Below, piece by piece: positions 44,001-51,878 of a stretch of DNA of 54,909 nt (position 1 is the first letter of the stretch; every line of letters starts with the position of its first letter). Made by a program: the position numbers and the translations under genes. The stretch is from the NCBI GenBank assembly GCA_945863885.1, contig CAMAZY010000018.1, positions 1-54,909 of the forward strand, written 5' to 3'. Under the pieces are notes generated by a model. It was not told the DNA's origin, made no database searches, and was given only the letters and a program-made list of their open reading frames with translations. Origin of the DNA: an uncultured Clostridia bacterium. GTDB taxonomy: Bacteria > Bacillota > Clostridia > Oscillospirales > Acutalibacteraceae.

Positions 44001-44465
44001 GGATACAAGGTATTCTACTCGACCAACAACAAGTCCTGGAAGAGTGTTACCACCACCAAGACAAGCGTCACGCTTACGAAGCTTTCCGCTAACACCAAGT
44101 ATTATGTAAAGGTACAGGTTCTCAAGAAGACAGCCGGCATCTATGCCACCTCTGCTTATTCCGCAACCGTTACCGGTGCAACAAGCGTTGCCAAGGTTTC
44201 CGGTCTTAAAGTAAAAGGTACCTCAAAGAACGCTATTGCCCTCTCCTGGAGCAAGGTTTCCGGCGCCAGCGGATACACCGTTTACAGACTCAGCGGCAAA
44301 AAGTGGGTGAAGGTTGCCGATGTCAAGACAAACTCTTATACCAATAAGGGTCTTTCAAGATCGACCTCCTATACCTATTGTGTCGCCGCCTACAAGACCG
44401 TTTCCAAGAAAGCGGTTTACGGTGATCAGTCAGCTTCTGTCAAAGCAAAGACCAAGTTTTTCTGA
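41016..44465 (+). CDS. large secreted protein with five FN3 repeats
   Basis: A 1149-residue exported protein. The signal peptide (KKVSTKVLSLLLSLVLIFG..AFA) is followed by about 650 residues of mostly helical sequence with no recognised domain, an Ig-like stretch near 640-700 (VVPLTATAVLDGKTYSLKLG), then five fibronectin type III repeats (about 708-1149). The repeats share the core W(K/G/S)(A/K)VSGASGY, indicating recent duplication. There is no sortase or S-layer anchor. ATG 41016 with AAGGAGG upstream replaces the longer frame at 40965. Probably a surface or adhesion-type protein; its FN3 repeats resemble the one in the 9754 gene product. Confidence 0.85.
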   Translation: MKKVSTKVLSLLLSLVLIFGTVTVAFAADDPAPQAPAVTYGSKYFQSTSDKANAKILLDKVDAALKEANMEKMELDFGVAKITIDFTSVDGICGTIDLVKSVWNLIGTKELVGDLGDNLLTLKTEEGLVFKNWPKDMSRSKTGDVEIINRVITLIADNANVIAGLMDGNVELGTLGNLLETAGVNINELFPAGGFYPMIQDMLVQAVYSDTESQAYKDAIAKVKANGIDAFVYEDMISDLVGKDLLPGFTMDGKTTFDELLKSVFKISWDNYLVKLIANINVDWSESDNEALKKLGAIMNLNGSTIDTANIPFDNSKSFSAQINDIIGYMAVQFFPGYTGWKSGDAGKLGANLNSLYLYVAKALGITDGINTSDSSAVAFAVVKYILANIESESMDAYIEGIDACKDLKQVAVVVLRNTAAINNIPVTSSTKATYENILGDILTYYVGKAIVLPYDAGAGKNVWTVLNDVANIFLYDKGFAKILKMTTTKDKDIFAKLDELIAKTKLFDNLDSSYDYSVKAFVKDGLLEAVFSLDLAKIVDITVSRFLKDFSTKVVANVGYDAIYNLLNGIFGKVILAKRNTSSDRPLDDAIKNDKLEAMIKNLLSSLNSKKASLVPAVAYIGALIISKPVATYSFSAGSQACLGGEAVVPLTATAVLDGKTYSLKLGRDYDVISTTADNYNLGSTVTAKLKVYGYADAEAEVTYKIILGAVENLKASSVTTNSAVLTWDAVPGAEQYQVVYNNKLIQTVSEPTCKLSLSAATEYKYSVRAIAGSQKGAYGSVYIITLPGKASTPTASSITDTSVKLSWKAVSGASGYVVEYYKSGKWVTLKAVTSTKYTVSGLKAKSTYYFRVKAYKKGTSGVAYGAESSYVKVNTLLGAPKLVASAATDNAIKVSWGKVSGAAGYVLQRYDGKKWVNVKVTTATTYTLTKLKANTTYPFRAVAYYKSGSKTVYGAYSATLSVSTAPVKTSTVKISSPTSSTLTVSWKAVSGASGYKVFYSTNNKSWKSVTTTKTSVTLTKLSANTKYYVKVQVLKKTAGIYATSAYSATVTGATSVAKVSGLKVKGTSKNAIALSWSKVSGASGYTVYRLSGKKWVKVADVKTNSYTNKGLSRSTSYTYCVAAYKTVSKKAVYGDQSASVKAKTKFF

Positions 44466-44482
44466 TATCAATAACAACACTT

Positions 44483-44517
44483 CGGGGTGCAGTTCAGACT
44501 GCACCCCGATTTCTTTA
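44483..44517 (+). terminator. intrinsic terminator of the FN3 protein gene
   Basis: CGGGGTGCAGT / ACTGCACCCCG with a TCAG loop and TTTCTTTATTT tail. It lies between convergent genes and may also form in the head-cassette transcript, though without a T tract. Confidence 0.88.
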
Positions 44518-45330
44518 TTTGAAAGCAATAAACACATACTTTCTGTCAAGCTCGTTCATCTTCGGATAAACACCGTATGAGGAATAGATTTCGCTTTGAC
44601 CCGCCCTGAACCCGTTCCTCTGAATGGCGACTCCCTTTGACGGATAACCGCGCGCCGCCATTGCGAAATAGACAACGGGATGTTCTCCGCTCATGGAAAG
44701 AAGTGCCGTTGACGGCGCAAAAACAATCAGAAACCGCGGATAGAATCCAAGGTCAATTACCTGTGCGTCGCCGTCGCCAAGCCCCGTATAAAGACCTAAA
44801 ACGTACGGCTCGTTCAAGTATTCCTTTTCCGCTTCGGTAAGATGCGATACCGTATCGTTGACGTGGGTTTTACACAAAAAATCCGCAAAAGGCTTCAACA
44901 CGCTGTCCTCAGTAACCGAGGCAGGACACTGCTCATACGAAAAGAACAGCCTGCACGGAAGACAGAACACCTTCAGACTGTCGTCGACTGTAACCGAGCC
45001 GATTTTAAAGCCTGTCATCTTGCCCTCGAAATAGCCCATGAGGATATCCGAAAGCTTGAGCGCAAGCTCATTGATCGTACCGTTGTTTTCGTCAAGCGGC
45101 GCATAGCAGTTCATTTTGATGACGATGCTCGTCTTTTGACAGCATTCTTCATTTTCATCTTCAAAAAGCTTCGATTCGCTTTCATGGCCGTTGAGAACAA
45201 CATAATACCGGTCAATCGGAATCGGATCACATATCGTATCGTAAGCGACAGTCGCCGTCACTTCCACCGGCAGATCTTCGCTTTCATTGATTTTCTGACA
45301 AGCCATCGTGATAATTTCATTCGTGTTCAT
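44515..45330 (-). CDS. phage-like fusion: tail-terminator-like N-domain with fibre-like C-domain
   Basis: A 271-residue protein. The N-terminal half (about 1-150; DTICDPIPIDRYYVVLNG, LKLSDILMGYFEGKMTG) looks like a small head-tail/terminator-type minor protein. The C-terminal half (about 165-271; GLYTGLGDGDAQVIDLGFYP, FLIVFAPS) matches the GxYTGxG...IDLGFxP pattern at the ends of phage tail fibres. Joining these two is unusual. It is the last gene of the head cassette. GGAAAGGAG precedes ATG 45330. The domain reading is pattern-based, with no structural check. Confidence 0.6.
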   Translation of the reverse strand: MNTNEIITMACQKINESEDLPVEVTATVAYDTICDPIPIDRYYVVLNGHESESKLFEDENEECCQKTSIVIKMNCYAPLDENNGTINELALKLSDILMGYFEGKMTGFKIGSVTVDDSLKVFCLPCRLFFSYEQCPASVTEDSVLKPFADFLCKTHVNDTVSHLTEAEKEYLNEPYVLGLYTGLGDGDAQVIDLGFYPRFLIVFAPSTALLSMSGEHPVVYFAMAARGYPSKGVAIQRNGFRAGQSEIYSSYGVYPKMNELDRKYVFIAFK

Positions 45331-45351
45331 TGTTGCTTCTCCTTTCCGTGA

Positions 45352-45774
45352 CTAATAGCTGACCCGGTGAACGATTGACCAGCAATAGCACTCTTTTTCG
45401 CCGAAGCTTACCGTTTCGCTGTGGTCACAGCAATATTTTCCGTCCGAGGCGGTGATGACGACATTTTCCCGCTCGTTTTGCTTCAGCTTGACATCGGGCT
45501 GAGAGATGAGCAGATATTTTTTCGTCGTATTGTACCCAAGCTCGGTCGAAATGCCGTTAAGGTACATTTTATTTTTATACCGAAGCGGCTGAAGAAAACC
45601 GAAAAATTCGGTTTCCTCGCCGTTTTTGAGTCTCGTCATCTTTCGGCCGAACTTTTTGATCAGTCCGCTGATTTGTGCATCATACCGGACGTTATTCTGC
45701 GCTGAAATAAAAACCACCGTCCCTAAGGATTCCGGCAGCGTTCGCCAACGCCTCGCGAACCAGTTGCGATTCAA
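45352..45774 (-). CDS. small phage structural-type protein (start uncertain)
   Basis: The frame codes up to 140 residues, but the first 27 codons overlap the 3' end of the previous gene (stop at 45692) and are doubtful. A start in the region of 45690-45639 is more likely, giving about 95-110 residues. The body (EETEFFGFLQPLRYKNKMYLN, KKYLLISQPDVKL) is beta-rich, as in small phage head-completion or neck proteins. It ends 21 nt before the terminator/fibre-like gene. Confidence 0.55.
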   Translation of the reverse strand: MNRNWFARRWRTLPESLGTVVFISAQNNVRYDAQISGLIKKFGRKMTRLKNGEETEFFGFLQPLRYKNKMYLNGISTELGYNTTKKYLLISQPDVKLKQNERENVVITASDGKYCCDHSETVSFGEKECYCWSIVHRVSY

Positions 45775-46054
45775 ACTGAAGCTCTTTTTCGGCGTTTCTT
45801 TCCGTCGTGATATCCCCTATTTTATATTTTTGAAACCGCAGACCGACACCGGACTGCTTCTTGAACAACAGATACCGTGCGACAGCCGCCGCTGTTTCAC
45901 CGATCAGCGGATCGTCCTTGTCCGCTGTATCTTTCAGCTTTGACAAAACGAAGTTCAAAGCCCTTTGACAAAGCGGCAACATCTCTTCGGCGCCGATATC
46001 TTCCGTGTCGGTATTTTCCTTAAGCAGTGCAAATACCGATGCTGCATCCGTCAT
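45692..46054 (-). CDS. phage head-tail connector-type protein
   Basis: A protein of about 120 residues, mostly helical (EMLPLCQRALNFVLSKLKD, IGETAAAVARYLLFKK). Size, position directly after the capsid gene, and helical content fit a gp6-like connector, but no diagnostic motif is seen. ATG 46054 is preferred over TTG 46057; AAAGGAG lies upstream. Confidence 0.6.
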   Translation of the reverse strand: MTDAASVFALLKENTDTEDIGAEEMLPLCQRALNFVLSKLKDTADKDDPLIGETAAAVARYLLFKKQSGVGLRFQKYKIGDITTERNAEKELQFESQLVREALANAAGILRDGGFYFSAE

Positions 46055-46068
46055 CAATTTTGCTCCTT

Positions 46069-47076
46069 TCAGACGGAAAGCGATTTTGACGCCGGAGTAA
46101 AGATTTTTGCAAAGCCGCTGATTGTTGTAATTGCCGCTCTTTCAAGCTGGCGGTCAATCAGCTTGTCAAACTCTGTCAGAACGCCGCCCGCCTGAACCTG
46201 TTCGAGTGCGCAGGTGCGGTCAAGTCCGATCAGCTTTCCGGCGCCGACGCTCGCACTCTTCAAAAGCTCGGCTCCGAACGGTGTGACAAGCTTACCCGTG
46301 GCGTGGAAATCAAGACCTGCCGAAGCGTCCTTGAACTGAGACATGGAAAGAATCTTCGCCGTAAGGTCGGGTGAAGCGATAATCGTTGTAAGACTGTACG
46401 GATCAAAGCCGTTCCAGAAATTCACAAGATCGGTATAGTCGAGCACACCGTCGGCGGCTGTTTTCGATTCGGTAATAGGATTCTCGTTGCCGTCGCCGTT
46501 TACAAGGACATCAATGGCATCCTTGAGCTGCATTTTAGCAATATAAGCGCCGATCTGACGCAGGGTCACCGAGAAAAGGTCAAGGCGCTGAAAACGAAGT
46601 GCTTCATAAGAAGCGACAAGCATTCTGCCTCTCTTTTTAAGGGTAACAAGGTTTTCCTGTGTCTTGACCGCTGTTTCGGGAATGGCTTCGCCCTCAGCAA
46701 CGATTTTAAGCTCCTTGTCGTCCTCAGAGGGAACGGAAGCGATGGTGCGGTAGTCCATGCCCTTGATATCGGTCACGGTTGCCACGATTTTCGGAAGAAT
46801 GTCGTTTTCTTCGATGCCTCTGTAAACCGAACGGCTGACATATTCCGGGAACAGTGCCGCCGAGTCCGAGGTCTTGAAAAATTTTTCAACCGTATCACTG
46901 CCTCTGCCCGAAACCTTGATGTCGAATCTTTTCAGCTGTCGCTGAAACGCATCAAGCCCCTCAAGCTCGGTTCCGATGTATTCCTCTGACGGATCAAGCT
47001 CCTCAAGCGCCTTGGTGAAGCTTTTTCCTGTTGTGTAAAGTCCTTTTTCAAGCTTAATGTTTTCAAATCTTGCCAT
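46069..47076 (-). CDS. HK97-fold major capsid protein
   Basis: A 335-residue capsid protein. Typical features are a long N-terminal arm (residues 1-95), the E-loop/P-domain region KIVAEGEAIPETAVKTQEN near 125, LKKRGRMLVASYEALR near 148, and a C-terminal A-domain part (VSSAGLDFHATGKLV-like) to 335. An encapsulin is excluded by the portal, protease and terminase genes in the same run. GGAGG stands before ATG 47076. Intact length suggests it can still assemble. Confidence 0.82.
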   Translation of the reverse strand: MARFENIKLEKGLYTTGKSFTKALEELDPSEEYIGTELEGLDAFQRQLKRFDIKVSGRGSDTVEKFFKTSDSAALFPEYVSRSVYRGIEENDILPKIVATVTDIKGMDYRTIASVPSEDDKELKIVAEGEAIPETAVKTQENLVTLKKRGRMLVASYEALRFQRLDLFSVTLRQIGAYIAKMQLKDAIDVLVNGDGNENPITESKTAADGVLDYTDLVNFWNGFDPYSLTTIIASPDLTAKILSMSQFKDASAGLDFHATGKLVTPFGAELLKSASVGAGKLIGLDRTCALEQVQAGGVLTEFDKLIDRQLERAAITTISGFAKIFTPASKSLSV

Positions 47077-47089
47077 GTAAAAATCCTCC

Positions 47090-48004
47090 TTAAATTTTAA
47101 ATGCGTTGTTGTTCACGTTTTTTGCCGCCTTTTCGCTTTTCAGTTGAATCTGCGGCGGAATGATCTGTTTTGCCTGCGCTTCAAGTCCGCTTTTGAGCGT
47201 TTCAAGCTTTTCGACCGAAAGACAGTCAAGTCCCTTGGTAAACAGTCCGACGTTCACCTTCGGCATCACGATCATGCAAAGGCGTTCGATGCCGGAAACA
47301 AGGCTGTTCCGGTACGTCTTCGCCTCATGCTCGTACTCCTCAAGCTTTCCGATGTAAGCGGACAGCGTATCAGCCTGCGTCTTTGTCAGCGTCAGCTCGC
47401 CGTCACATTCCTTGATTGCTTTGATAATATCCGTATTCTTTTCCTCCTTTTTGAAGAAGCTTTTGGTAACGCCCGCCTCCCGTTGCGACGGGACAGCAAC
47501 AAAGGACCATTCGTAAGCGTCTGTCGGCTCCGAAAGAATTCCGCAGCAAAGCTTGCCGCCGTATACTCGTCCCTTGATGTGCGTGCATTCACCGGTTTTC
47601 ATGTCTTTTCCGCAAACGGAGCAAACCGATTTTTTCACCGAGCAGCCGACGCTGACCTCTTTTTTGATTCCGGCGTCGATTTCGTCAATCAGTGCCTTGT
47701 TTTGGTCGGTTCTCACCATATACGCCTTGGCTTTTAAAGCGGTATAGGGTTCACCCGCCGAGGTCAGCCGGTCTTTATCGGTCTCGACCCATGTTTTGAA
47801 AATGCGTGCGCTCTGACCCGCCGCCGACATATTGTGGTCAAAAATTCCCGTCTTTCCTAAAAACAGCGTGCAAAGCTTCTGAAGTGCGCTCACCGTAAAC
47901 CGTTCGAAATCCCGGTCAACCTCGTTGTCACAAAGGGTAACGGGGAAAATATACACCTGCTGAGCCGTAAGAACCGAGCGGGTATAGTGATTGATAAGCG
48001 TCAT
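47090..48004 (-). CDS. prohead protease with scaffold-like C-terminus
   Basis: A 304-residue protein. The HK97-type protease part shows a candidate His in GIFDHN (H57) and Ser in KKEVSVGCS (S118), then EWSFVAVPSQREAG near 170. Between these lies a Cys-rich insert (CSVCGKDMKTGECTH..GKLCCGIL) likely to bind zinc. The C-terminal 120 residues are coiled-coil-like and would serve as scaffold. ATG 48004 lies 4 nt after the portal stop; a longer frame would run into the portal gene. Confidence 0.75.
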   Translation of the reverse strand: MTLINHYTRSVLTAQQVYIFPVTLCDNEVDRDFERFTVSALQKLCTLFLGKTGIFDHNMSAAGQSARIFKTWVETDKDRLTSAGEPYTALKAKAYMVRTDQNKALIDEIDAGIKKEVSVGCSVKKSVCSVCGKDMKTGECTHIKGRVYGGKLCCGILSEPTDAYEWSFVAVPSQREAGVTKSFFKKEEKNTDIIKAIKECDGELTLTKTQADTLSAYIGKLEEYEHEAKTYRNSLVSGIERLCMIVMPKVNVGLFTKGLDCLSVEKLETLKSGLEAQAKQIIPPQIQLKSEKAAKNVNNNAFKI

Positions 48005-48008
48005 ATCG

Positions 48009-49178
48009 TCAATGTTCTTGTTTTCCGTTTTTCTCTCCTCCAATCTCACTGAGAATCTTTTCTGCCTGTGCGTTGTAATAACTGCTTCTTGCGATTTCGG
48101 TAAGATCCTGAAGCGTAATGTCGTCCCAGACGATGTCAACATCGCAGCAAAAGCCCGAAAGCCGTAACTGCCAAAGGCAGATTTTCCGGATTACCGGCTC
48201 GATTTCACGGCGGTAGGCGTCAATTTCACTTGTGAGAATATCCGCCTGCTGATACGACATTCTTTCCGTTGAGGACCAGCTAAGCCCCAATAAAAACGGC
48301 GGAATTCCGAGCTTTGCCACGATCTGTTCGAGCACCTGCCTGACGGGCACCTCGCTGTCAAGAATCTGATTGTCCGCCCCGATGGCCTTAATCGAAACGT
48401 CGCCGACAGCGATAAAATCCCTGACCGGACCGTTCGGGTCCATCGCCTTGCTCCATTCGTCGGCGACACACTGTGCCCTTTCCCGGGCGTACGCCTTGTC
48501 GATTGCGTCGTCCTGCGGCTTGTAGGTCACGGCGAAGCGCACGTTGCCGAGCCGTTCCCAATTGACGCCGACCGTGTTCATGATTTTCAAAAACACGTCG
48601 CTGACAAACGGCAAGCCTTTGAGAACCGATGTACCGTAAACACTTCCGGGCTCCGGATTGTGAACACATGTAAGAATCAGCTGGGGATACTTCACCGGAA
48701 CAAACACACCCGATTGGTCCCGTGCCGAAACGGTGACGGCAAGCGGATTGTCACCACTCGAAAGGTTGACGTCCTCGAGACGGGCGTTATAAAGGTGGCT
48801 GACCTCACCGCCGGAAACGACAATCTCGCCGACGGCCGTCCCGTAAGTCAGAAGCTGTTCGAAAAACGTAGAAATAAAGCTGTCGATTCCCGTCCTCGTT
48901 CCTGAAACGTTCACCGACCTTAAAAAGCGCCGTAGCATTTCGTCTGCCTTTGCATTTCCCGTCTTCGCTTCAAACGAGCCTAAAAGCCTTACGGTTTTGA
49001 GGATAGCCGCATCAATAATCGGAACCGCTTCCCGCAAGGAACGGTACAGCTCAAAATCGGCGTTTTTTCCGGGATAATAAGCCGACAGCGGCATAAACGG
49101 GTGTCGGCTTGCACCGGTCTGAGTAACGGCGGCAACGGTCTTTTTTGCGCCTTTTTCCTTTTTTCTTAAAAGTGCCAA
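48009..49178 (-). CDS. phage portal protein
   Basis: A 389-residue portal with TTG start (49178) behind AAAGGAG. Family segments include LYRSLREAVPIIDAAILKTV near 45, IPPFLLGLSWSSTERMSYQQ near 300 and EIDAYRREIEPVIRKIC near 325. Full length for this group. It starts 15 nt after terL. Confidence 0.85.
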   Translation of the reverse strand: MALLRKKEKGAKKTVAAVTQTGASRHPFMPLSAYYPGKNADFELYRSLREAVPIIDAAILKTVRLLGSFEAKTGNAKADEMLRRFLRSVNVSGTRTGIDSFISTFFEQLLTYGTAVGEIVVSGGEVSHLYNARLEDVNLSSGDNPLAVTVSARDQSGVFVPVKYPQLILTCVHNPEPGSVYGTSVLKGLPFVSDVFLKIMNTVGVNWERLGNVRFAVTYKPQDDAIDKAYARERAQCVADEWSKAMDPNGPVRDFIAVGDVSIKAIGADNQILDSEVPVRQVLEQIVAKLGIPPFLLGLSWSSTERMSYQQADILTSEIDAYRREIEPVIRKICLWQLRLSGFCCDVDIVWDDITLQDLTEIARSSYYNAQAEKILSEIGGEKNGKQEH

Positions 49179-49193
49179 GCGTTTTCTCCTTTC

Positions 49194-50456
49194 TTATTCC
49201 TTTTCTCTTTGGGCGGCCACGGCGAAAAATCCTCCGCCGCTTTCGCCTAAGTACGTCGAAACAAAATACCGGATATCGTCCATTGCGTGGTCGTTTTCTT
49301 TTTTCGGAACGTCCTTTGTCTGACCCTCTTCCCAACGGTAAAGCGAAAACTCCCTGAGTGTGTCCGTGCAGTCGGGACCGATTCTGATTTTTCCTTGTTT
49401 AAGAGCCTCATGAACCTTCCGGATTCCGTCCGTCACGCTGTTTTTTGCGGGCAGAGCTTTGAATTTTCCGTGCCGTCTGATGCACTGAATGAAGCTTGCC
49501 GCCGAGGGGTCAACGATAACCGCTTCGATTTTTCTTTTGCCTGCAAGACGGCAAAGTGCCTCGTAGTATTCTTCGTCCGTAAGCTGTTTCCCCTCTCTTC
49601 TTGACGAATAATAATACTCGTTTTCTCTGTACCATGTTCCGCCGTGTTTTGCCCAAAGCCCCATCGACATCGGATTCACCGTACCGTAATCGCAGGAGAT
49701 ACAGTACTGCTCGGCCGTGCCGTCGGGCGGCTTTTTTGTGTAACTGCCCCTTGCCGCTTCCGGATAAACAAGCCCTTCGGCGGCGACCCATTTTCCGAGC
49801 ACAAACCGTTCGTAAAACGCACCGCTGTAAAGCGATTGATAGCGTTTGAGCACCTCGGGAGAAAGGGACGGATTGTCGCTCATTAAAAAATGAAGATACA
49901 GGCAGTTTTTCTCTTTGCATTTTTTGATCCATTCCCGATAAAACCAATGCATGGGGTTTTCGGGATTGCAGTTGAACCAGAATTTAGCCCCCTCGGGCGA
50001 ACAGCGGGCAAGAGCTTGTTCTACGAATGATCGCGGCATCAGTGCCACCTCGTCAAGCAACACGCCCGAAAGCGTCATTCCCTGAATCAGCGAAGCCGAG
50101 CTTTCGTCCCGTCCGCCGAAAAGATAAAATCGGTTCCTTGTTTTTCCGAAACGGATTTCAATCAGATTTTGTGTGTACTTTTCTTTACAGTCAAAGCCGA
50201 GGCTTCTTAAAAGCGGAATCAGGCTGCATATAATATTCCGTTTTAAAGAAGCGATTGTTTTTCCGCAAAAAGCAAAGTCGGCTTCGTTGAAACAATGAAA
50301 AGCCCACGACACAAACGACAGCGACATGCAGGTCGTTTTTCCGCTTCTGACCGCACCGTCGCAGATAATACCATCGAAAGAACGGTAAGGGGAGCTTTCG
50401 TGCCACCAGGAAAGTACGGAAAGCTGTTTTTTTGAAAAGGCGTGAAACTCAGTCAT
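49194..50456 (-). CDS. terL: phage terminase large subunit (PBSX-like)
   Basis: A packaging ATPase/nuclease of about 420 residues. Walker A GAVRSGKTT lies near 34, Walker B GVLLDEVA near 136, and the RNase-H-like nuclease acids in ISCDYGTVNPM near 255, VIVDPSAASF near 330 and NDHAMDDIRYF near 400, so both activities look intact. ATG 50456 (MTEFHAF) overlaps the terS stop by 8 nt. Confidence 0.9.
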   Translation of the reverse strand: MTEFHAFSKKQLSVLSWWHESSPYRSFDGIICDGAVRSGKTTCMSLSFVSWAFHCFNEADFAFCGKTIASLKRNIICSLIPLLRSLGFDCKEKYTQNLIEIRFGKTRNRFYLFGGRDESSASLIQGMTLSGVLLDEVALMPRSFVEQALARCSPEGAKFWFNCNPENPMHWFYREWIKKCKEKNCLYLHFLMSDNPSLSPEVLKRYQSLYSGAFYERFVLGKWVAAEGLVYPEAARGSYTKKPPDGTAEQYCISCDYGTVNPMSMGLWAKHGGTWYRENEYYYSSRREGKQLTDEEYYEALCRLAGKRKIEAVIVDPSAASFIQCIRRHGKFKALPAKNSVTDGIRKVHEALKQGKIRIGPDCTDTLREFSLYRWEEGQTKDVPKKENDHAMDDIRYFVSTYLGESGGGFFAVAAQREKE

Positions 50457-50928
50457 CAGTAGCCTCCGCAATAGCTTTTGCACTGTTTTCAATCGCCGAA
50501 TAGAGCGACAACGCTCCTTGTGTCTGTTCCCGATCCCCTATTTCACTCAGCTTTTCGAGAGCCTTCAATCGGTCAAAAAATTTAATTTCAACCGCTCCGC
50601 CTTTCTGCCTTTTAACTTCCGCAACATTAAAAAGGTCAAGCTTCAAAAGCTCCTCCCGGCTGATTTCCGGGTCAAGAATCAGCGTCACCGCATCGCTCAC
50701 GCAGCCGAACGCAAGCCGTCTGTACCCGGCCGCGACCTCCGGAGTACAGCTTTTCTTCTCTGCGTCAAGCTTTTCGATATAGTCCGTGATTTCCTTTTTC
50801 CGAAGCAGTCTTATCGCCTTACGGGGGTTGTTGCCGAAGCCGCTTTTTACCGCCGCTTCTCTTGCGTTGCGGTCAAGGTGATAATAAATACAAAACAGTT
50901 TTTCTTTTGCCGTTAATTCGTTTGACAA
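50449..50928 (-). CDS. terS: phage terminase small subunit
   Basis: A 159-residue DNA-recognition subunit. The N-terminal helix-turn-helix region (LTAKEKLFCIYYHLDRNAR, AAVKSGFGNNPRKAI) is typical of Terminase_2 proteins. Start is TTG 50928 after AAAGGAGAAG. First gene of the head cassette. Confidence 0.85.
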   Translation of the reverse strand: MSNELTAKEKLFCIYYHLDRNAREAAVKSGFGNNPRKAIRLLRKKEITDYIEKLDAEKKSCTPEVAAGYRRLAFGCVSDAVTLILDPEISREELLKLDLFNVAEVKRQKGGAVEIKFFDRLKALEKLSEIGDREQTQGALSLYSAIENSAKAIAEATDD

Positions 50929-51019
50929 ATTCTTCTCCTTTCCTTTTGGTTTTTTCTCCCGAGAAGAGCGTTTTTTCGCCGCATCGAAAATCTGCTCTTC
51001 ACTAAATCCCCGTAAAATG

Positions 51020-51043
51020 AAAAAAATCCCGCAAAAAGCGGGA
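51020..51043 (-). terminator. terminator-like hairpin upstream of terS
   Basis: Minus strand TCCCGC-TTTTT-GCGGGA followed by seven Ts. It lies between the peptide genes and terS, so it would shield terS from read-through, or act as an attenuator of the head cassette. Confidence 0.85.
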
Positions 51044-51144
51044 CTTTTCAGAAAAAATTTTTAAAAAATCAGATAAAAAACAAAAAAAGAGCAAAAAAAC
51101 CGCTGTCAGAACAGACATCGGAAAAACTGCCGTATAAAAAGGCT

Positions 51145-51172
51145 AGCCGCCTGAAAATCAGGCGGCTTTCCA
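51145..51172 (-). terminator. terminator of peptide gene 51208
   Basis: AGCCGCCTG / CAGGCGGCT with a 5-base loop, then AGCCTTTTTA on the minus strand. Confidence 0.85.
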
Positions 51173-51207
51173 TTTTAAAATTTCAAATTTTAAAACAGCA
51201 CAATTGA

Positions 51208-51369
51208 TTATTCAGCAACTGTTGTTTCAAGGTCAGCCCACGGGCTGTCATCCTTAAGGATTGTGTCCTTAGCGAATGCCCAAAGCTTATCAAAGAACTC
51301 AACGATAGCCTTCCAGTTGTCATTAAGGAACTTGATGAAGTTGTTCCAAGAAGCGTTAAGATCGATCAT
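51208..51369 (-). CDS. 53-residue amphipathic, acidic-tailed peptide (family member B)
   Basis: Too short for standard gene calling but well supported: promoter, AGGAGG eight bases before ATG 51369, and a terminator after the stop. The product has a Trp/Phe-rich amphipathic helix (NNFIKFLNDNWKAIVEFFDK, LWAFAK) and an acidic Thr tail ending LETTVAE. No signal peptide, TM segment or Cys. The NWKAIVEFFDKLWAF core aligns with YWEEICDFFDAFYAF in peptide C. Function unknown. Confidence 0.75.
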   Translation of the reverse strand: MIDLNASWNNFIKFLNDNWKAIVEFFDKLWAFAKDTILKDDSPWADLETTVAE

Positions 51370-51399
51370 GTTTATTTCCTCCTATTACAAATATTAATC

Positions 51400-51456
51400 A
51401 AAGACATTTGGTCTTTAACTTGCCTATATTGTACAGCATTCTTTAAACAATGTCAA
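51400..51456 (-). promoter_or_regulatory. promoter and leader hairpin of peptide gene 51208
   Basis: Minus strand TTGACA (51456-51451), 17-nt spacer, TACAAT (51433-51428), with a leader hairpin AAAGAC/GTCTTT at 51416-51400. Confidence 0.8.
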
Positions 51457-51532
51457 TAGTTAATTCAAAAAAAATTCATGATTTTAACGGAAGAAAGTCA
51501 CTTTTTTATAAAAGGACGGGTACAAGACAAAA

Positions 51533-51551
51533 GCCGGGAAAAGCTCCCGGC
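51533..51551 (-). terminator. terminator of peptide gene 51585
   Basis: GCCGGGAGCTTTTCCCGGC followed by TTTTGTCTT on the minus strand. Confidence 0.8.
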
Positions 51552-51584
51552 CGATGTGCGATCTGTTTAAATCACTTGCATTCA

Positions 51585-51713
51585 TTATTCTTCTTCAGCG
51601 TCAGCATTCGTTGCTTTATCGATAAGAGCTTTTACAAAAGCATAAAATGCATCAAAGAAATCACAGATTTCCTCCCAATAGGTTTTTACGAAAACAAAAA
51701 AGCCGTTATTCAT
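51585..51713 (-). CDS. 42-residue amphipathic, acidic-tailed peptide (family member C)
   Basis: ATG 51713 has AAGGAGG nine bases upstream, its own promoter and terminator. A longer frame to 51800 would run through the promoter and is rejected. The product begins NNGFFVFVKTYWEEICDFFD, continues AFYAFVKALIDK and ends ADAEEE. One Cys. Shares the WxxIxxFFDxxxAF core with peptide B. Confidence 0.75.
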   Translation of the reverse strand: MNNGFFVFVKTYWEEICDFFDAFYAFVKALIDKATNADAEEE

Positions 51714-51748
51714 AGTGTTTTCCTCCTTGAAATATTGAAGATTTTTTC

Positions 51749-51810
51749 CGATACTTTGTTGAGAAGTATCGATTTTCCTATATTTTAGTATATCTTTCAT
51801 ACATTGTCAA
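51749..51810 (-). promoter_or_regulatory. promoter and leader hairpin of peptide gene 51585
   Basis: Minus strand TTGACA (51810-51805), 17-nt spacer, TAAAAT (51787-51782), with a perfect 8-bp leader hairpin CGATACTT/AAGTATCG at 51771-51749. Confidence 0.82.
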
Positions 51811-51878
51811 TACAAAATTCAAAATCAATTTACTTTTGCAATAGATCCTACGCATCTGTCATGAGCAAAGACAATCGC

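Noticed and set aside
46069-47076. Capsid gene as a stand-alone encapsulin
   Set aside because: Terminase, portal and protease genes in the same run, and a long N-terminal arm, point to a phage head protein.
44515-50928. Complete integrated prophage
   Set aside because: No integrase, repressor, replication, tail or lysis genes are visible, and no attachment-site duplication was found by eye at the flanks.
51714-51800. N-terminal extension of peptide C
   Set aside because: The extension runs through the promoter and leader hairpin, and the internal ATG at 51713 has a perfect ribosome binding site.
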